From positions 1-27,716 of the forward strand of contig JAAAUF010000562.1 in assembly GCA_015499985.1 (NCBI GenBank): a stretch of 27,716 bases of DNA, in the 5' to 3' direction. The notes under the pieces are model-generated. The model did no database searches. It was not told where the DNA came from and worked only from the letters and a program-made list of their open reading frames with translations. A program made the translations under genes and the position numbers. This DNA is from Haplosporangium gracile (taxonomy: Eukaryota > Mortierellomycota > Mortierellomycetes > Mortierellales > Mortierellaceae). How positions within the stretch are numbered: the stretch's first letter is position 1; the number at the start of each line of letters is the position of its first letter. Positions 10,677 through 22,294 of this stretch are shown here, piece by piece.

Positions 10677-13600
10677 ATGGACAGGAATAACAACAAGCGA
10701 CCAGGTCCCCCAGCGGGCTCAGGAAAGGACAGAAAACGAGGTGCGTTTCTGTCATTCTACACGTTTTCGTTCAATTCAAAACGACTCACTCTGATGGACC
10801 TTTCATAGCACACAGCTCATATAAACATCGCGTTTTTTTCTCACAACGAAACACCATGGGATCTCACTTGGTATTAGTCAAGATGCAACAGGCTCGGTCC
10901 ATTCAGATTCAGAATACGCCATCACCCTCGAGTTCTGTGCACTCCGCCCCTGCCGCCTCGCCCAGTGGTTCAAGTAAGCAGAGACACGTTACTCTTATTT
11001 TTTTGTGTAATCAAAATTTTGAGATGTCGCGTTTAAAGTACCAAACTTCTTTTTCTAATCAATACTCGTGCTTTATGTTAATAGGTGCTGTCAAGTCAGC
11101 TAGAAATCTGGATGTAGTCAACTTTGCAGAGGTGAATACCGGAAAATTAAATTCAGTTGGACGCAAACAACTCACACGAACGTACAGAACATCAACAACG
11201 ACCAAGCGACTGACACAAATGGACATTTCTTCTGGTTGAAAAATTAGGCTCGCGCGTTCGAGATCAACGCATTACACAAGGCCATGGAGTCGTCCAGGAA
11301 TGCAGCAGCTCAGCGCGCGTTCCAGAGTCTGCCCCGGAACCTGAGACGTCGAGCCGCCAGTCATAACATCAAGCGCCTCCCCGTCCGTCTGCGAGACCGT
11401 GCCAAGCGAGAGGTACATCATCGCTTCATTGTATTTTTTTTTCAGGCAATAGTTGAGTGCAGGTTTAGGAAATGGCGTGGATTCTAACAATTTTTCACGT
11501 ACTGTTGTTAAATATAGGTAGAGTCCGATCCTGTGAAGAAGGGAAAGAAGCCAGACAATAGATACAAGAAGAGACGACCAGGCACCCTTGCAGAAGAATA
11601 TCTCAGGAGACAAGGGACGAAACGCTGGCTGGAGACACATATCTGGCACGCTAAGAGGATGAAGATGCTCGAAATTTGGGGCTATAAACTGGCGGAGCAC
11701 TCCAATGAGCACGGAATCAAGTCGGCATACAAGTCCAGTCATCACCAGTGCATTATCCAGGATTCGTCGTACAATGGGTGCCTCGAGATCACAGGAACTA
11801 AGAAGGACATTTCAGATATCTTTAACCGTATGCTGGACCCCACTATGCCCACCATCGGAAGCGCCAGGTAGGTGTCTATTAACGGTTGGAAAATTTTAGC
11901 TGTTTTTGCCTTGGTGTGATGGTGAACGTCTACTAATTAACATGTTGACTACTACTTTTACTACAACTAGATACATCACGGGAAAGAGGCAATACACCAC
12001 CTTTTTGTACGAACCTGACAGCTTCCCTATGAACCTCATTGCACCAGCAACTTTTCTCTGGAAACAGGAACCACCATCAGAGAGCGCTATGGAAGTAGAC
12101 GAGTTATCAAAGCAGGGTCAACTTTGGGTCTGGATCCACCCTTCGGCTTTTGAGGCTACCAAGACAACGCTCCAGGAAACAATTTTGAAAACCAACAAGG
12201 CAGATCTGGTCAACGTCAAGGATATGGAGAACTCACTGGTCATGTTTGACTTTACTGGACCCCGTTCAACCGCTTTGCTGAAGGCTGTCCTCCAACTCTG
12301 TCAGTCCGACGCAGCGTCATCCTATCAAGAAGCACACAAGGTACATATCGCTGTTCTTTCACTCTACTGAAAGACCGTCGTTACGATGAATTCAGTTGAA
12401 AGATACTCACTGACCGAGGTTTCCCTTTTTTACCAAATCATTATTAGGCCTGGGAAACAATTTATAATATGCGGTCGTCGTCTTCACTCCCTCCAGGCAT
12501 TGTTCTCGGTCTCCTCGCTGAAGACCCTCGACTCACGTAAGTTTGAACAAAATGTGACTGGTTAACTTGTTCTTCAGTGAACACCGACAACGCGAAAATA
12601 AGTTCATCTAACAACGTTGCCCTTGATCAACAGGTTTCCACATAAGGCTGAAGCTCGCCCTGCCAGTATACCCGCCCAGGAATCCAGGAAGGCACAGGAA
12701 ATCATCACACAATGGCCAAAGACTGTTGCACGTTCAGGTATCTGGGAAACAGAAGAGCGGGAGCAGCTGTTGAGCACTATGACACCCGAGTCAAAACTGA
12801 ACGAACGGCGCGCACAGAACTTAATTCCGGGAACGAAGTTGCTTCCTACAGTGTCTGATAGCAAGGTACCTCTTTTGCTGATCCAGCGGGAGGGCAAACC
12901 ACAGATTCAGCGGGCGCCCGGAGGTGGAAGCAGTGAGTTTGAGTGCGGATGGACTCTAGTGTTGCCCAAAGGGTGGGCGATGCCATTCTGGAAGAGCATG
13001 ATTTTTGCCGGTGCTCGACCTGGTGGATTGCGGGAGCGTAGGAGTTTTCATTTTGAGACACACCAGTCTTGCTTTCCTTATGATTTCCCTAACACAGCAG
13101 CATATATCGACTATGCGGGAAAAACTAAGAAGGCAGGAGAGCAAAAGTATGGACGGACACCCGTGGCCAAGAGATTCAACTACGAAAAGATGGGTGTTGA
13201 GGATCCGTTTGGCGCAGCTTGGACTAAGGCTCTGAAGGCTGGTGTGATGATGTTGGGAGGCGGGGAACGCGAGGATCTGAAGGAGGAGGGCATTTGGTTG
13301 CTCCAGACTCCCAAGATGGTCGCAGCACTGATGGACGCTGGTAAGGCTGCTGGTGGGTCTTCGAGAGAGATGGTGTCAAGGTTGACGCTCGAGTCGTTGA
13401 ACCTTGTGATGGCGGACTGTCTACAGGGACTGGTTAAAACAGCCCTTACTCCCTCGCTGATGAAGGAACCCTCGGCACGGATTGACGAGGCGTTGGTCAG
13501 AGTCGGTGTTGACTTTTTGGACAGGGGCACGATTGGCATGAATGGGATGATTTATGCGATCCCTGAGGACCAGTACCGAGTCTGGGCTGCACGTGTGCAG

Positions 13601-14133
13601 ATGAAGGGGAAACGAACAGTGGAAGGACGGCCACGCAAGGAGAAGAAGGCCAAGTCATGGGTGGATTCTGACAGTGATGAAGAGATGGATGAAGACGAAG
13701 AGGAGACTACCATGGACGAGCTCGTAAGTTACCCTACACTCCTTTGCTGTTACATTGTCTATGGATTGCAAGTATGCGATTGGTGTCTGACAACTAACAT
13801 ATACATTTATTTAACATTCTCTAAATGTAGGAGATGAGGAGACCAGCGGGAACAACGCTGCTTGGATACGTAACAACGGGGCAGTATTGCTACAGCGAAG
13901 GAAAGAGCTATGGCATTGGATGTGTGACTGCAACGGGACTTGCACGAGTGGTTGAGCTGGAGACTAAGCAGCGGCTGGAACACCCTCTGAGTTCTCAGGG
14001 CAGCAGTAATGGTAGTGGAGGCAAGGCAGGTACTGGTCCCTCTACACCTCTCAAGGTGCCTCGGATGATGGTCCTTGTCCGGAGTGTGCGCAGCAAGGCG
14101 TCTCGTCTTGCCAAACTGACCATCGTCTCGTGA
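10677..14133 (+). CDS. POP1: Ribonuclease P/MRP protein subunit POP1
   Basis: Largest protein of RNase P and RNase MRP, nuclear complexes that trim tRNA 5' ends and process pre-rRNA. Exons: 10677-10740, 10878-10973, 11085-11131, 11248-11412, 11518-11867, 11971-12340, 12448-12536, 12634-13723, 13831-14133; all phases agree and give 857 aa. Residues from about 70 match the POP1 N-terminal domain: LPRNLRRRAASHNIKRLP, then KKRRPGTLAEEYLRRQGTKRWLETHIWHAKRM (split here across two motifs), then RYITGKRQY. DPRLTFP lies near 390. The POPLD-type core is at about 475-560, with WTLVLPKGWAMPFW and FAGARPGGLRE. The C-terminal domain has GYVTTGQYCYSEGKSYGIG and ends in a VLVRSVRSKASRLAKL strand. An acidic DSDSDEEMDEDEEE linker precedes the last exon. 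Exon 2 could instead begin at 10809 in the same frame, adding 23 residues; 10878 was preferred because it gives a smoother KRVKMQQAR junction. AATAAA is at 14135-14140. Confidence 0.93.
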
Positions 14134-14612
14134 GAATAAAAGCATGCATAGCTCATACACCCTCTTTTTTAAATCTGACGACATTGCAAAACGAAGGAAA
14201 GATAATTATTCTGTCTGTCCCTGTCTGTGAATGAGCATGGCAAATGCTCTCTATGAGTTTTGGTGGCGTCATGTTTCAGGCACTAAAAAGTGCACTAGAG
14301 CTTGTTCGGGCTAGGCCAACTAGCGTTTTTTTTTTTTTTTTTTTTCTCCAGTGAAAGGGAAGGAACATTTTCGCGGCAGTAGGATTCAAGAATGTTTAAT
14401 GCTGACGAACGGTAAATAATGGCGTCCATGGATGACCTATGACGAGATCATTTTTGACAGCACCCTTTCTCATCTTTCCAACTTAAATTTCACAAAGCGC
14501 GTTATCGTCCCCTCTTTACCCAGCAACATGTGTGTATTTTTTTTTTACGGGCTTTAATGCTTCTTAATAAATAGAAGCTGAATTGGAGGGAAGACAGAGG
14601 GGAGAAACAGAA

Positions 14613-14830
14613 GAGGGAAAAAAGATCTTGGAATGGCACCAGGAATCTCTGTTAAAAATACGACTGAGCAATGTAGTTGTCATTGAGCATGTGCGCGATC
14701 CAGATAAAAACACGTACGTTTTTTTGTGGTTTGAAAATCTTGGAATGAAAGAAAACCGAGCAATTTTTGCAGTAAAAAAAATAAAATATCCGTCATGGAG
14801 CATGCGCGCGATCGGGACAAAACACGTACA
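14613..14830. repeat. Diverged tandem duplication, period about 112 bp
   Basis: ATCTTGGAATG occurs at 14625 and again at 14737. GAGCATGTGCGCGATC at 14685 matches GAGCATGCGCGCGATC at 14798. ACACGTAC occurs at 14710 and 14822. All three pairs are 112-113 bp apart, so this is one duplicated unit with small indels. Each copy ends in a CG-rich block followed by CACGTAC. Confidence 0.8.
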
Positions 14831-14920
14831 AGAGCATTGTTTTTCTAAAATGTATCTCAGGAAAGTATTTACATTAATGCCAAACTAATTCAATCGGGAA
14901 ACGATACTCATGCGGGCATT

Positions 14921-14957
14921 AGGGGTATTAGGGGTATTAGGGGTATTAGGGGTATTA
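14921..14957. repeat. 9-bp minisatellite (GGGGTATTA)n, telomere-like and G4-capable
   Basis: Four consecutive GGGGTATTA units, with GGGG at 14922, 14931, 14940 and 14949 and TATTA between them. Read in another register the unit is TTAGGGGTA, which contains TTAGGG. Four equal G tracts with 5-nt loops fit the canonical G-quadruplex pattern on the plus strand. Confidence 0.95.
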
Positions 14958-15513
14958 TAGTAGCGCCAACACCTTAACCATATGTTTTTGCTTTTTTTTC
15001 TTTTGTTTTTTTGACGTAAAATACATATTGGCGGCCACTGTACAGGGTTTTTTCTTGCCTTTACCGTTTTTTTTGACACTATGTAATGCATGCTGAACAA
15101 ATGTCGACGTTCGTTTAATCGTGCAGCAAAAGAGAGCGATTGTGTTTTACTAACTTGGGGGGGGGGTTGTTTTTAGTGTGAAGTAAAGTAATGCAAGGCG
15201 AGACCTTCCTTTCTTGGTTTGGTACCAAAAATCGAGGATAAAGAGGACCCAACCTAGTGGACGAGTGTCATCTCAGCTTGTCGTTGTATCTGTCGTCTTG
15301 TGCCCTGACTGTTTTGAATTTATTTTTTTACTCGTGCTTCTATTTCCTCGGACATAAACAAAGCCGATAACGCCTTATTCTCCATTGAGGGAACGATTGA
15401 GAAGCAAAGAACGACCCCCGATCATCATGATGTATCCCTAAAGGTAAAAAAAAATAAATATGACGCCCTACCCCTCTTTACCTTATGCACAAATTTCTTC
15501 ATCACAACGTTAG

Positions 15514-15576
15514 AAAAAAAAAAAAAAAAAAAAAAGCTTTTTTTTTTTTTTATTAATAAAAAAAAAAAAAAAAAAA
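15514..15576. repeat. Nested A/T palindromes (A22-GC-T14-ATTAAT-A19)
   Basis: The A run at 15514-15535 is followed by GC and 14 T, giving a perfect 30-bp palindrome centred on AAGCTT. The same T run then pairs across ATTAAT with the A run at 15558-15576, giving a second palindrome centred on TTAA. The two share the T arm. Confidence 0.9.
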
Positions 15577-16111
15577 CAATAGCTTCTTTTTTTTATTATT
15601 ATTATCAAGAAGAGAACGATGTGATGGTTAAGTCGTAAAAGAAAAGAAAAAGAAACAAAAGATTCATGCCACAATTTCAATTGATGATAATAGGACAAAA
15701 GAAATCTGTCAATTGAATTTTTGCTCTCCTTTTCTTGTCCCCATTGGAGAGCTATGGTGGCTGTGACGCAACTTATGTTGTAATGGTTTCTTTTTTTTTT
15801 TTTTCTTTTTTTCTTCTTTCTTTCTTCTTTTTCTTTCTTTCTTCCTTCTTTCCTTCTGCTCTTTCTTTACGCCCATCCACCACCCGCCCCGTCCATCTGT
15901 CATTCTGCTCGTTTTGTCGCAAAATTCATGCCGCGCCTCCCTCTTTCGCTCCCACTCCCTATTTCGAGCTCTGTCACTTGCAAATACCATGATTGGTCCA
16001 CTCATAGCCTTTTCGGGGCAAAAAATAAAAAATAAAAAAAGGATGATGAAATTATTTAGATGCATTGTTTTGACCCGATCCTTCCTTCATCTTTCTTGCT
16101 AGACTAGAAAT

Positions 16112-16140
16112 CCCCCCTCCCCCCTATCCCCAACATCCCC
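16112..16140 (-). repeat. C-run cluster, G-quadruplex motif on the minus strand
   Basis: Four C tracts of at least four bases (16112-16117, 16119-16124, 16128-16131, 16137-16140) with loops of 1, 3 and 5 nt. The complementary strand fits the G4 pattern. Confidence 0.8.
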
Positions 16141-17198
16141 TCCCATGCTTCTTTCGTTAGCGTTGGATCTGTTTTGGTTCAATTAGTGTAGTACCTGAAT
16201 ATCAACGAGTTCGTCCATGTTGACGATAACTAACAAAGAACTTGACATCAACGAGCAGAAAAATAAAATATACGCGGAAGAGCGCTAATTAAGTCAAATC
16301 TCGATGCTAAAGAAGAAGTAAGGCGCGGGGTAGAACAGAGAAGGTCAATGGTGGAGATGAGGTGGGAGGATGCAGAAAAATGCGAGGTAAAAAAAAATGG
16401 TCCTAAAATGTTGGCACATTGAATAGAGAGAAAGAGAAAGAGAGTGAGAAAGAGGGGAAAAAAAGGATAGAGAAAATTTGTGCGGGAACTTTACAGACAA
16501 CAAAAGTTACATGTTTTTTGCTTTCTCTTGTAACTCTCCGACCCGTTGTCTTCTTCAGACTAAGAAAGAATCTAGGGTAACCACAACAAAAGCGACGGCA
16601 ATAGTTGCGTACAGCACCCAACTTGGTAAAACACACAGTCAAAACAAAGGGAAGCTAGTGTAATATTTTGATCCGCCTTCCTTTCCACTCAAATTCAATC
16701 TTTCCGCCGTGGTCAGAAGAGTCCACTATAGTATATCGTCTTTTTTTTCCCTCTTTTTTCTTTCTCTCGGATTTCAGATTTTCTATGGGATGCAAGTTTG
16801 CAAAAACTAGCCCTTTCGTGCCTGAAAAATAAAAACGGTTCGCATAAACTTATTTTCGTGCTCCCAAGAAACTCAATTCACATTTCTTACTGTAATCCAG
16901 TATTTTTATTCTTTTTTTGGTTTATTTGGTAATGAGTGGATTGAGAGAGGAAAAAATAACATACAGAATAAAAGCAATTGAATTGAGTACACTATACAAA
17001 TACAATGATTGAGATTGAATAACACAAAGAATGCTCACAGAGTGGCAAGCAAATGGAGGAAATAAAGAACGTATGTACAAAAATTGAAGAGATGCGGAAT
17101 GCGCGAAATTGAGAGCACGCCTATTCTCCTTACTTCAAAACCTCCATGACAAACCGCGAAGTTTTTAAGGTTATGATGTTGTTTGTTTGACTTGATCC

Positions 17199-19923
17199 TT
17201 AATGAAGGTTCATAACGGGGTACGAAGGGCGACGACCGACGTCAGGGCCGGGCGCATGGGTCGACACATGATAAGGTCCTGGACCAATGCTGCCATGAGG
17301 GGTCATCGATCGGTTGTTGTTAGCCCCTGCCTCGTTCATTTCGACATCACGGCCCTGAGACCACAACTGTCCAAAAGCCTCCAAGGCTCGCATCTCATCC
17401 TCCGACACATCCACGCCGCTCACGCGCTGATCAATAGGAGCCCCGCTCTGAGCTTGGTGGGCTGCTGCCTTGTTCGCCTGTTGGATAGGGGCATTCAAAT
17501 CAACGAGGGAGAGGCGGCGAGTCTTGAGCGAAGTGTAGGGCTCGGTGGGAAGATAGTTGGTCGCATTGAAACCAATGCTGCGAGAACGAAAGCGGCTGTT
17601 CTGGTGGGTAATGGAGGGGAGTCGTGCCTGAGCCTCGGGAAGAAACAGGGTGGTCCTCAACGGAGGGAGGGTGCAATCTTCCATAGGTTCCACCTTATAG
17701 TGGTCCAAGGGGTGAGAAGGAACAAACGGCTCTGTCTTGATCAAAACACCGGCGTCGTCTGAATCGACGTCATCCGAGTGGGAGGAGTAGGCAGGAGACA
17801 TTGGATGTCTAGGCTGGCCAAAGGTTGACGAGTTGTTGTTGTAATTGGGGAGGATCGGGTACTGAACCGAGGGCACTTGCTGTTGATGATACTGTTGAAA
17901 GTGTGTGGTCGACAAAGGTGGCTGAGATCCACCATCATAGTTGACATCACGGCTGTAGTTATTATAGCCCTGAGAAAACTGAGCATAATGTTGGTCCATA
18001 CCGTAGTCAAGACTAGGTCGGTGATGGAGCTTAGAAGCATACCACGACTCAGTGGAGACGTCCTTGTTGGCCTCCAAAGAACCACTTCGGGGTTTGGTAG
18101 CGCCTTGCGACTTTTTATGGATATGGCTGCTCTCTCGTCCGAGAGACTTGACACCCTTGGAACGCTTCTTGGCCGACAGTGAGGAAGAGTTGGAAGGGGT
18201 GACGGGCGAAGGCAGGGCTGGGGAGGATGATCGGTGATGAGGGTCGGTCATGACATTGAGCAAGGGCAGCGACTGAACACGCTGGTGGCGAGACTTGCGA
18301 CGAGGAGAATCAGATCCAGACGCGGACGAAATCGAACCACGCTTGGCTCCGATGGCTTTGACGCTCAATCGACGGCCTAGGGCAGTAGAACCACCAGCCT
18401 CGCTCTTGCGACGGGTCTCCATGGCAATTCTATGAGCAATCTGCTCGTTCAGGGCGGCGTCTCCACTCTTGGTGTGGGTCTGGGTGTGCTGGACCATGTT
18501 GTCGAAGCGGCTAAACATTCTCGTGCAGCCATCGACAACGCACTTGAAAGGCTTCTCGCCAGTATGTTTTCTACATGATGATGGCAGAGTAAAAATATAT
18601 AGGAACCAAATTAATTATGGTTAGTTTCTTCATCAGATAAGAAAATACGCAAGATGATATCTTTATGAACAAGAAGAGGTTAATAGAAAAAAAATTAATA
18701 GAATTGAAATGATGCGATGATGTCGGTATTCAGGTGTGGCATGTCAATGTGAAAAAAGGGGTGAGGATAGTGGGCATTGTATGTGTGGATGATTGTATCA
18801 ATGTCGTTGTGTTGAGAATGTGTTGTTTGTGCTGCTGTGTTCAGAGCAGAAAGAAAAAATAAAATACAACAAAAGTGAACACAAATCATTTTAAACGTCG
18901 CTGTTGCCATAAACCTAAAACCCCGAGGCACAACAGCTTCCCTTCCATCTTTTTTTCATATCCACGGCGCAATGCCCAGCTGGCCGGTGTGTCGGCGACA
19001 AAAAAAAATAAAGGGTAAAGAGGGTGACGACAATGATGCGAAAGAGGTATCTGTATCTCACTATCCCCCACACGGTTGCTGTTGATGGTTGCAAAGGTAA
19101 TGTCGGGGTAAGGATGAGGGTGATGATGACGATGTACGAAAACCAACAAATAGCCCAAGAGCGGCTAAGTATGAGTATGTCGTCTTTCTGTCTGTTAATC
19201 CCAGCAGGGAGTGGGTTGAACCGATGACATAATCATTCGGTCCCCAATGAATGAATAACAATAACAATCAAAAGGGACCAGATGCACCATTGCAGTCAGG
19301 TAGGATCAAGTCACCAATAGGAAAGGCCCTGTACCTCACAACGAAGCTCGAGTGCCACTAATCTCCATCCATGACATACTCTTATTAGTCACCTTCTCCA
19401 ACCGCCCGTTGTTATTGTGTTGTCAAGATGATATCGGTCTACCGGCAGGCTTTTTTCCCTCGCTTTTTTTTTCAGGTACCAACCCAAATAGTAAATACAG
19501 AGAACAGAAAGCTTACCTAGCATGACGAGCGAGGTGCTCACTGCGAGTAAAGACCATACGGCAGTCGCCAAAGCCGGTACACTGAAACAATTTGCCCTTG
19601 TGAGCCTTGGAGTCCTGAGAGTCGTTGATGTGATCGTTGTCGTTGGTATCTCCGTTCATTTCGGCGGTGCTGTCGAAGACTTTGGCGTTGAGGGTGATGG
19701 AGGGGACTGGGCTGGTTTGTTTACTGCTGTGGGCACTGCTGAGGCTGCTCAGGCTACTTGTTGTAGTGTTGTTGTTATTGATGATGCCTGTGCTGCGGTT
19801 AGTGTTGTTGTCGTAGGCCGGGTAAGCGTGAGCGTATGCGTATGGGTGATGCGCCAGTGGGTGTTGGTAATGCTGCTGTTTTTGTTGTTGTTGTTGTTGT
19901 TGTTGGTATGAGTAGTTATCCAT
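17199..19923 (-). CDS. C2H2 zinc-finger transcription factor (Msn2-like finger pair)
   Basis: Exons 19923-19517 and 18570-17199 join in phase to 592 aa across a 946-nt intron. The N-terminus is Gln-rich (eight Q at 7-14), then Asn/Ser/Thr-rich. Finger 1 uses Cys115, Cys121, His134 and His138 (C-X5-C-X12-H-X3-H). A canonical HTGEKP linker follows. Finger 2 uses Cys146, Cys151, His164 and His168 (C-X4-C-X12-H-X3-H). The helices read RSEHLARH and [13 protein letters not shown] in finger 1 is typical of fungal Msn2/Seb1-type factors that bind C/G-rich stress-element-like sites. The rest is low-complexity Ser/Pro/His sequence with basic clusters ([14 protein letters not shown]) that may be nuclear localisation signals. 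A conserved-looking acidic motif ([15 protein letters not shown]) lies near the C-terminus. The intron cuts exactly between the two fingers' coding parts. The specific orthologue and targets are unknown. Confidence 0.88.
19879..19906. repeat. Trinucleotide repeat encoding poly-Gln
   Basis: TTG-rich run on the plus strand, encoding the N-terminal glutamine tract of the zinc-finger protein on the minus strand. Confidence 0.8.
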
Positions 19924-20215
19924 GATATTGAGCCGGTAGTGTGTGGAGAAGGGAGGATCTGATAGTGGGTGAACTGGGGAAAGGAAAGGATGTACAAAAC
20001 TGTTAGATCAAGGGGGCAGGAGTGTCGATATGTACAAAAGAGAATGTTGAGTGAGAGTGATGGGTAATAGGTGAGAAGAGGAAAAGGGCTGTGTAGAAAG
20101 AGAGATATCTGTTGTTTTGTAAATGGAGGGAATGGAATGGAAAGAGAGGAAAGAGAAGAAAAGAGTCAGAGTTCGAATTTATCTGTTTGACAGTGGGCGT
20201 GTGCTCAGGGATTGA

Positions 20216-20300
20216 GTGTCTGTGTGTTTGTGTGTTTGTGTGTTTGTTTGCTTCTGTGCTTATATGCTTATATGCTGATGTGCTTGTGTGTGTATTTGAT
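20216..20300. repeat. Imperfect GTGTTTGT / TTATATGC repeats
   Basis: Three GTGTGTTT-type units followed by GCTTATAT units, located about 300 bp upstream of the zinc-finger start codon. On that gene's strand it is CA-rich. Confidence 0.7.
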
Positions 20301-20683
20301 GAGGAAAGGAGGGAACGAGGGAAAGAGAGGAGACATCCAAAAAATTCAGGGCTGGACACTCAGTTAAATACAAAAAATAACTCCGCCCGGAAAATAAGAA
20401 TGAAGCGCAGGACAATGACCAGGATCAGGGACAACAATCCACACACACATCACTTCAGGCACAAGCACACGCATATGCCCAGAGGACATTTTTGCATGAT
20501 ATCCAAATACACTCAATCAGACGGACCGAAAGAAGAAGCAGAAAGAGGGGGAGGAGGGGGAAGAGGAAAGAGGACCCTGTCCTTCAAGGATACTGAAGAA
20601 CCCTAAAAAAAAAGACAAGACAGGAGAAAAAAAACCAGGGATTTCATTCTGCCGATAAAAAGACTATTTAACCAACGATAATG

Positions 20684-20707
20684 ATGGGTGATGATGATGA
20701 TGATGAT
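20684..20707. repeat. (GAT)n repeat
   Basis: Six or so GAT/TGA units in non-coding DNA. Confidence 0.8.
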
Positions 20708-20979
20708 AGAAAAGGTGGATGCATGGTGCCTGAGAAAAAGGTAAAGAGAGAATGTATTACATCAAGATACAAACAGCCTCATCGTCACCACCCATAAATC
20801 CTTTCAAATCCAGCCATCGGAACAAAGAATAATGCAAGATCGAGAATGCTAGGAGGAAAGGGGAAGAGGTGCAGAGGGACAAAGTCATGAAGAGAACAAG
20901 GCACAGGACATGTATCCAGATGCACATATGAAAAGGGCATCTTTACTTGATCCCTGATCCTTCTAACAGGGACGAGACA

Positions 20980-21004
20980 CAAACACACACACACACACAC
21001 ACAC
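20980..21004. repeat. (CA)n microsatellite
   Basis: About eleven CA units in the divergent intergenic region. Confidence 0.9.
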
Positions 21005-22256
21005 CAAGAAAAAAAATGAAGGACAGGGGCTAGAGGACGACAATAACGAGAAGGAGGTAGACGAAAAAAGGGACCATTCATGTCTCTTCTTTTTCTTTCT
21101 CTCGGTGTCTCTCTCTCTCTCTATTCCCTTGGGTTCGCAGTAACGCAAAACAAGCATAGTCTCCTCTTCCATGACCCAGACAAATAGGACAGGGCAGGAC
21201 AGAGTCAACATCCATCCCGTCTCCTTCATTTTGCTGTCCTGTCCTTCTCTTGGCAGACTCTATGTCGTACCTTTTTTATTACCAAAGTGTTGTCCCTCTG
21301 AAAATCTCCACAGACCAGAAAAGGGGGCAGAGAAAAAAGGGGGGCAGAAAAAAAAAGAGGGCGAGGAAAAGAGAGCGTACACAGAAAGAAAAGCGAGGGG
21401 ATAGAAACAAAAAGACGAGGCAAGGTAAGGTAGGCATGGGATAGATGAGAACGCATAATAAAGTTGCCCAAGTGTCCAAACAAATGCTTGCCATCTATCC
21501 TTTCTTTGTTGCGCTCTCTTGTCGTCAACTCCTACTCGTACAATCAAAACAACAAAGAAACAGCATCTATCTCCAATGTCTACTCCTGTCGTCTGATACA
21601 TCTAGTCGCCAGGATGTTCGACTCTAGGCATTCAGCAGAATGAACGTTATCGCACCGAATGTCCTTCAACAAAAGTTGAAATCGACCCACACCCTCGAAA
21701 AGTTCTAAATTGGCAATCCGCGCAATAATAAGAGTCAAGGCATATCTATACCTGGTTCCTATCCCTAGCCCTCTTACTCTCCCATCCAGAATAGAACGCA
21801 ACAAGGAATAGGCTCGTTCCTGGAACCCACACCTAGACTCTTTTTTGATCCGCACACTGAATTTCCAGGCATTCCATCAAGCCGTTGACACGGATTTTCG
21901 GCATGAAGATGAAAAAAAAATGAAGGTCTTCAAGGCACACGACATAGAGAGGTCAACGTCAACGGCTTAAGAGAGGAAAGTAACTGAAATAGGCCGAAGA
22001 CAGATGTAGATTGGAATACCATTAGAAGAAAAAGAAGGAGTGAAGAATGCAACGAGCAAAATAGGCGGGAACAAGGGCGAAAGGGCATAAGGGGCCAAGG
22101 GGGAGGTGGAGAGAAGAGAAGAGAATAGAAGGGGCATGACCTGAAGGGAAGGAACTTCAAGGAACAAAGTAAAAGGGGGAAAGGAAAGAAAGGGAATTAG
22201 GGGTGTGTTCCTGGTGACTGGGGCTGTGATGCTTACCAGTAATGCGCTGTTGATGC

Positions 22257-22294
22257 GAATGGAAGGTTGAATGGAAGGTTGAATGGAAGGTTGA
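22257..22294. repeat. 12-bp minisatellite, three copies
   Basis: Unit GAATGGAAGGTT repeated three times, followed by a partial GAA. The copies are identical, which suggests recent expansion or conversion. Confidence 0.95.

Larger units (their letters stand above)
14134..17198. other. 3.1-kb convergent intergenic region, no gene supported
   Basis: Lies between the 3' ends of POP1 and the zinc-finger gene. It is AT-rich with long homopolymers (20 T at 14326-14345; A and T runs at 15514-15576; about 10 G near 15157) and several repeats listed separately. Open frames in it are short, rich in Lys/Phe from A/T runs, and unlike known proteins. No tRNA-, snRNA- or rRNA-like sequence was recognised. 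Confidence 0.55.

Noticed and set aside
14583..14888. 101-aa plus-strand frame across the 112-bp duplication
   Set aside because: The two copies are read in different frames, so the duplication was not selected as protein; A-rich codons suggest chance.
21580..21855. 91-aa minus-strand frame with a helical-looking sequence (ERAYSLLRSILDG...)
   Set aside because: No recognisable domain, codon use unlike neighbouring genes, and no convincing flanking exons were found.
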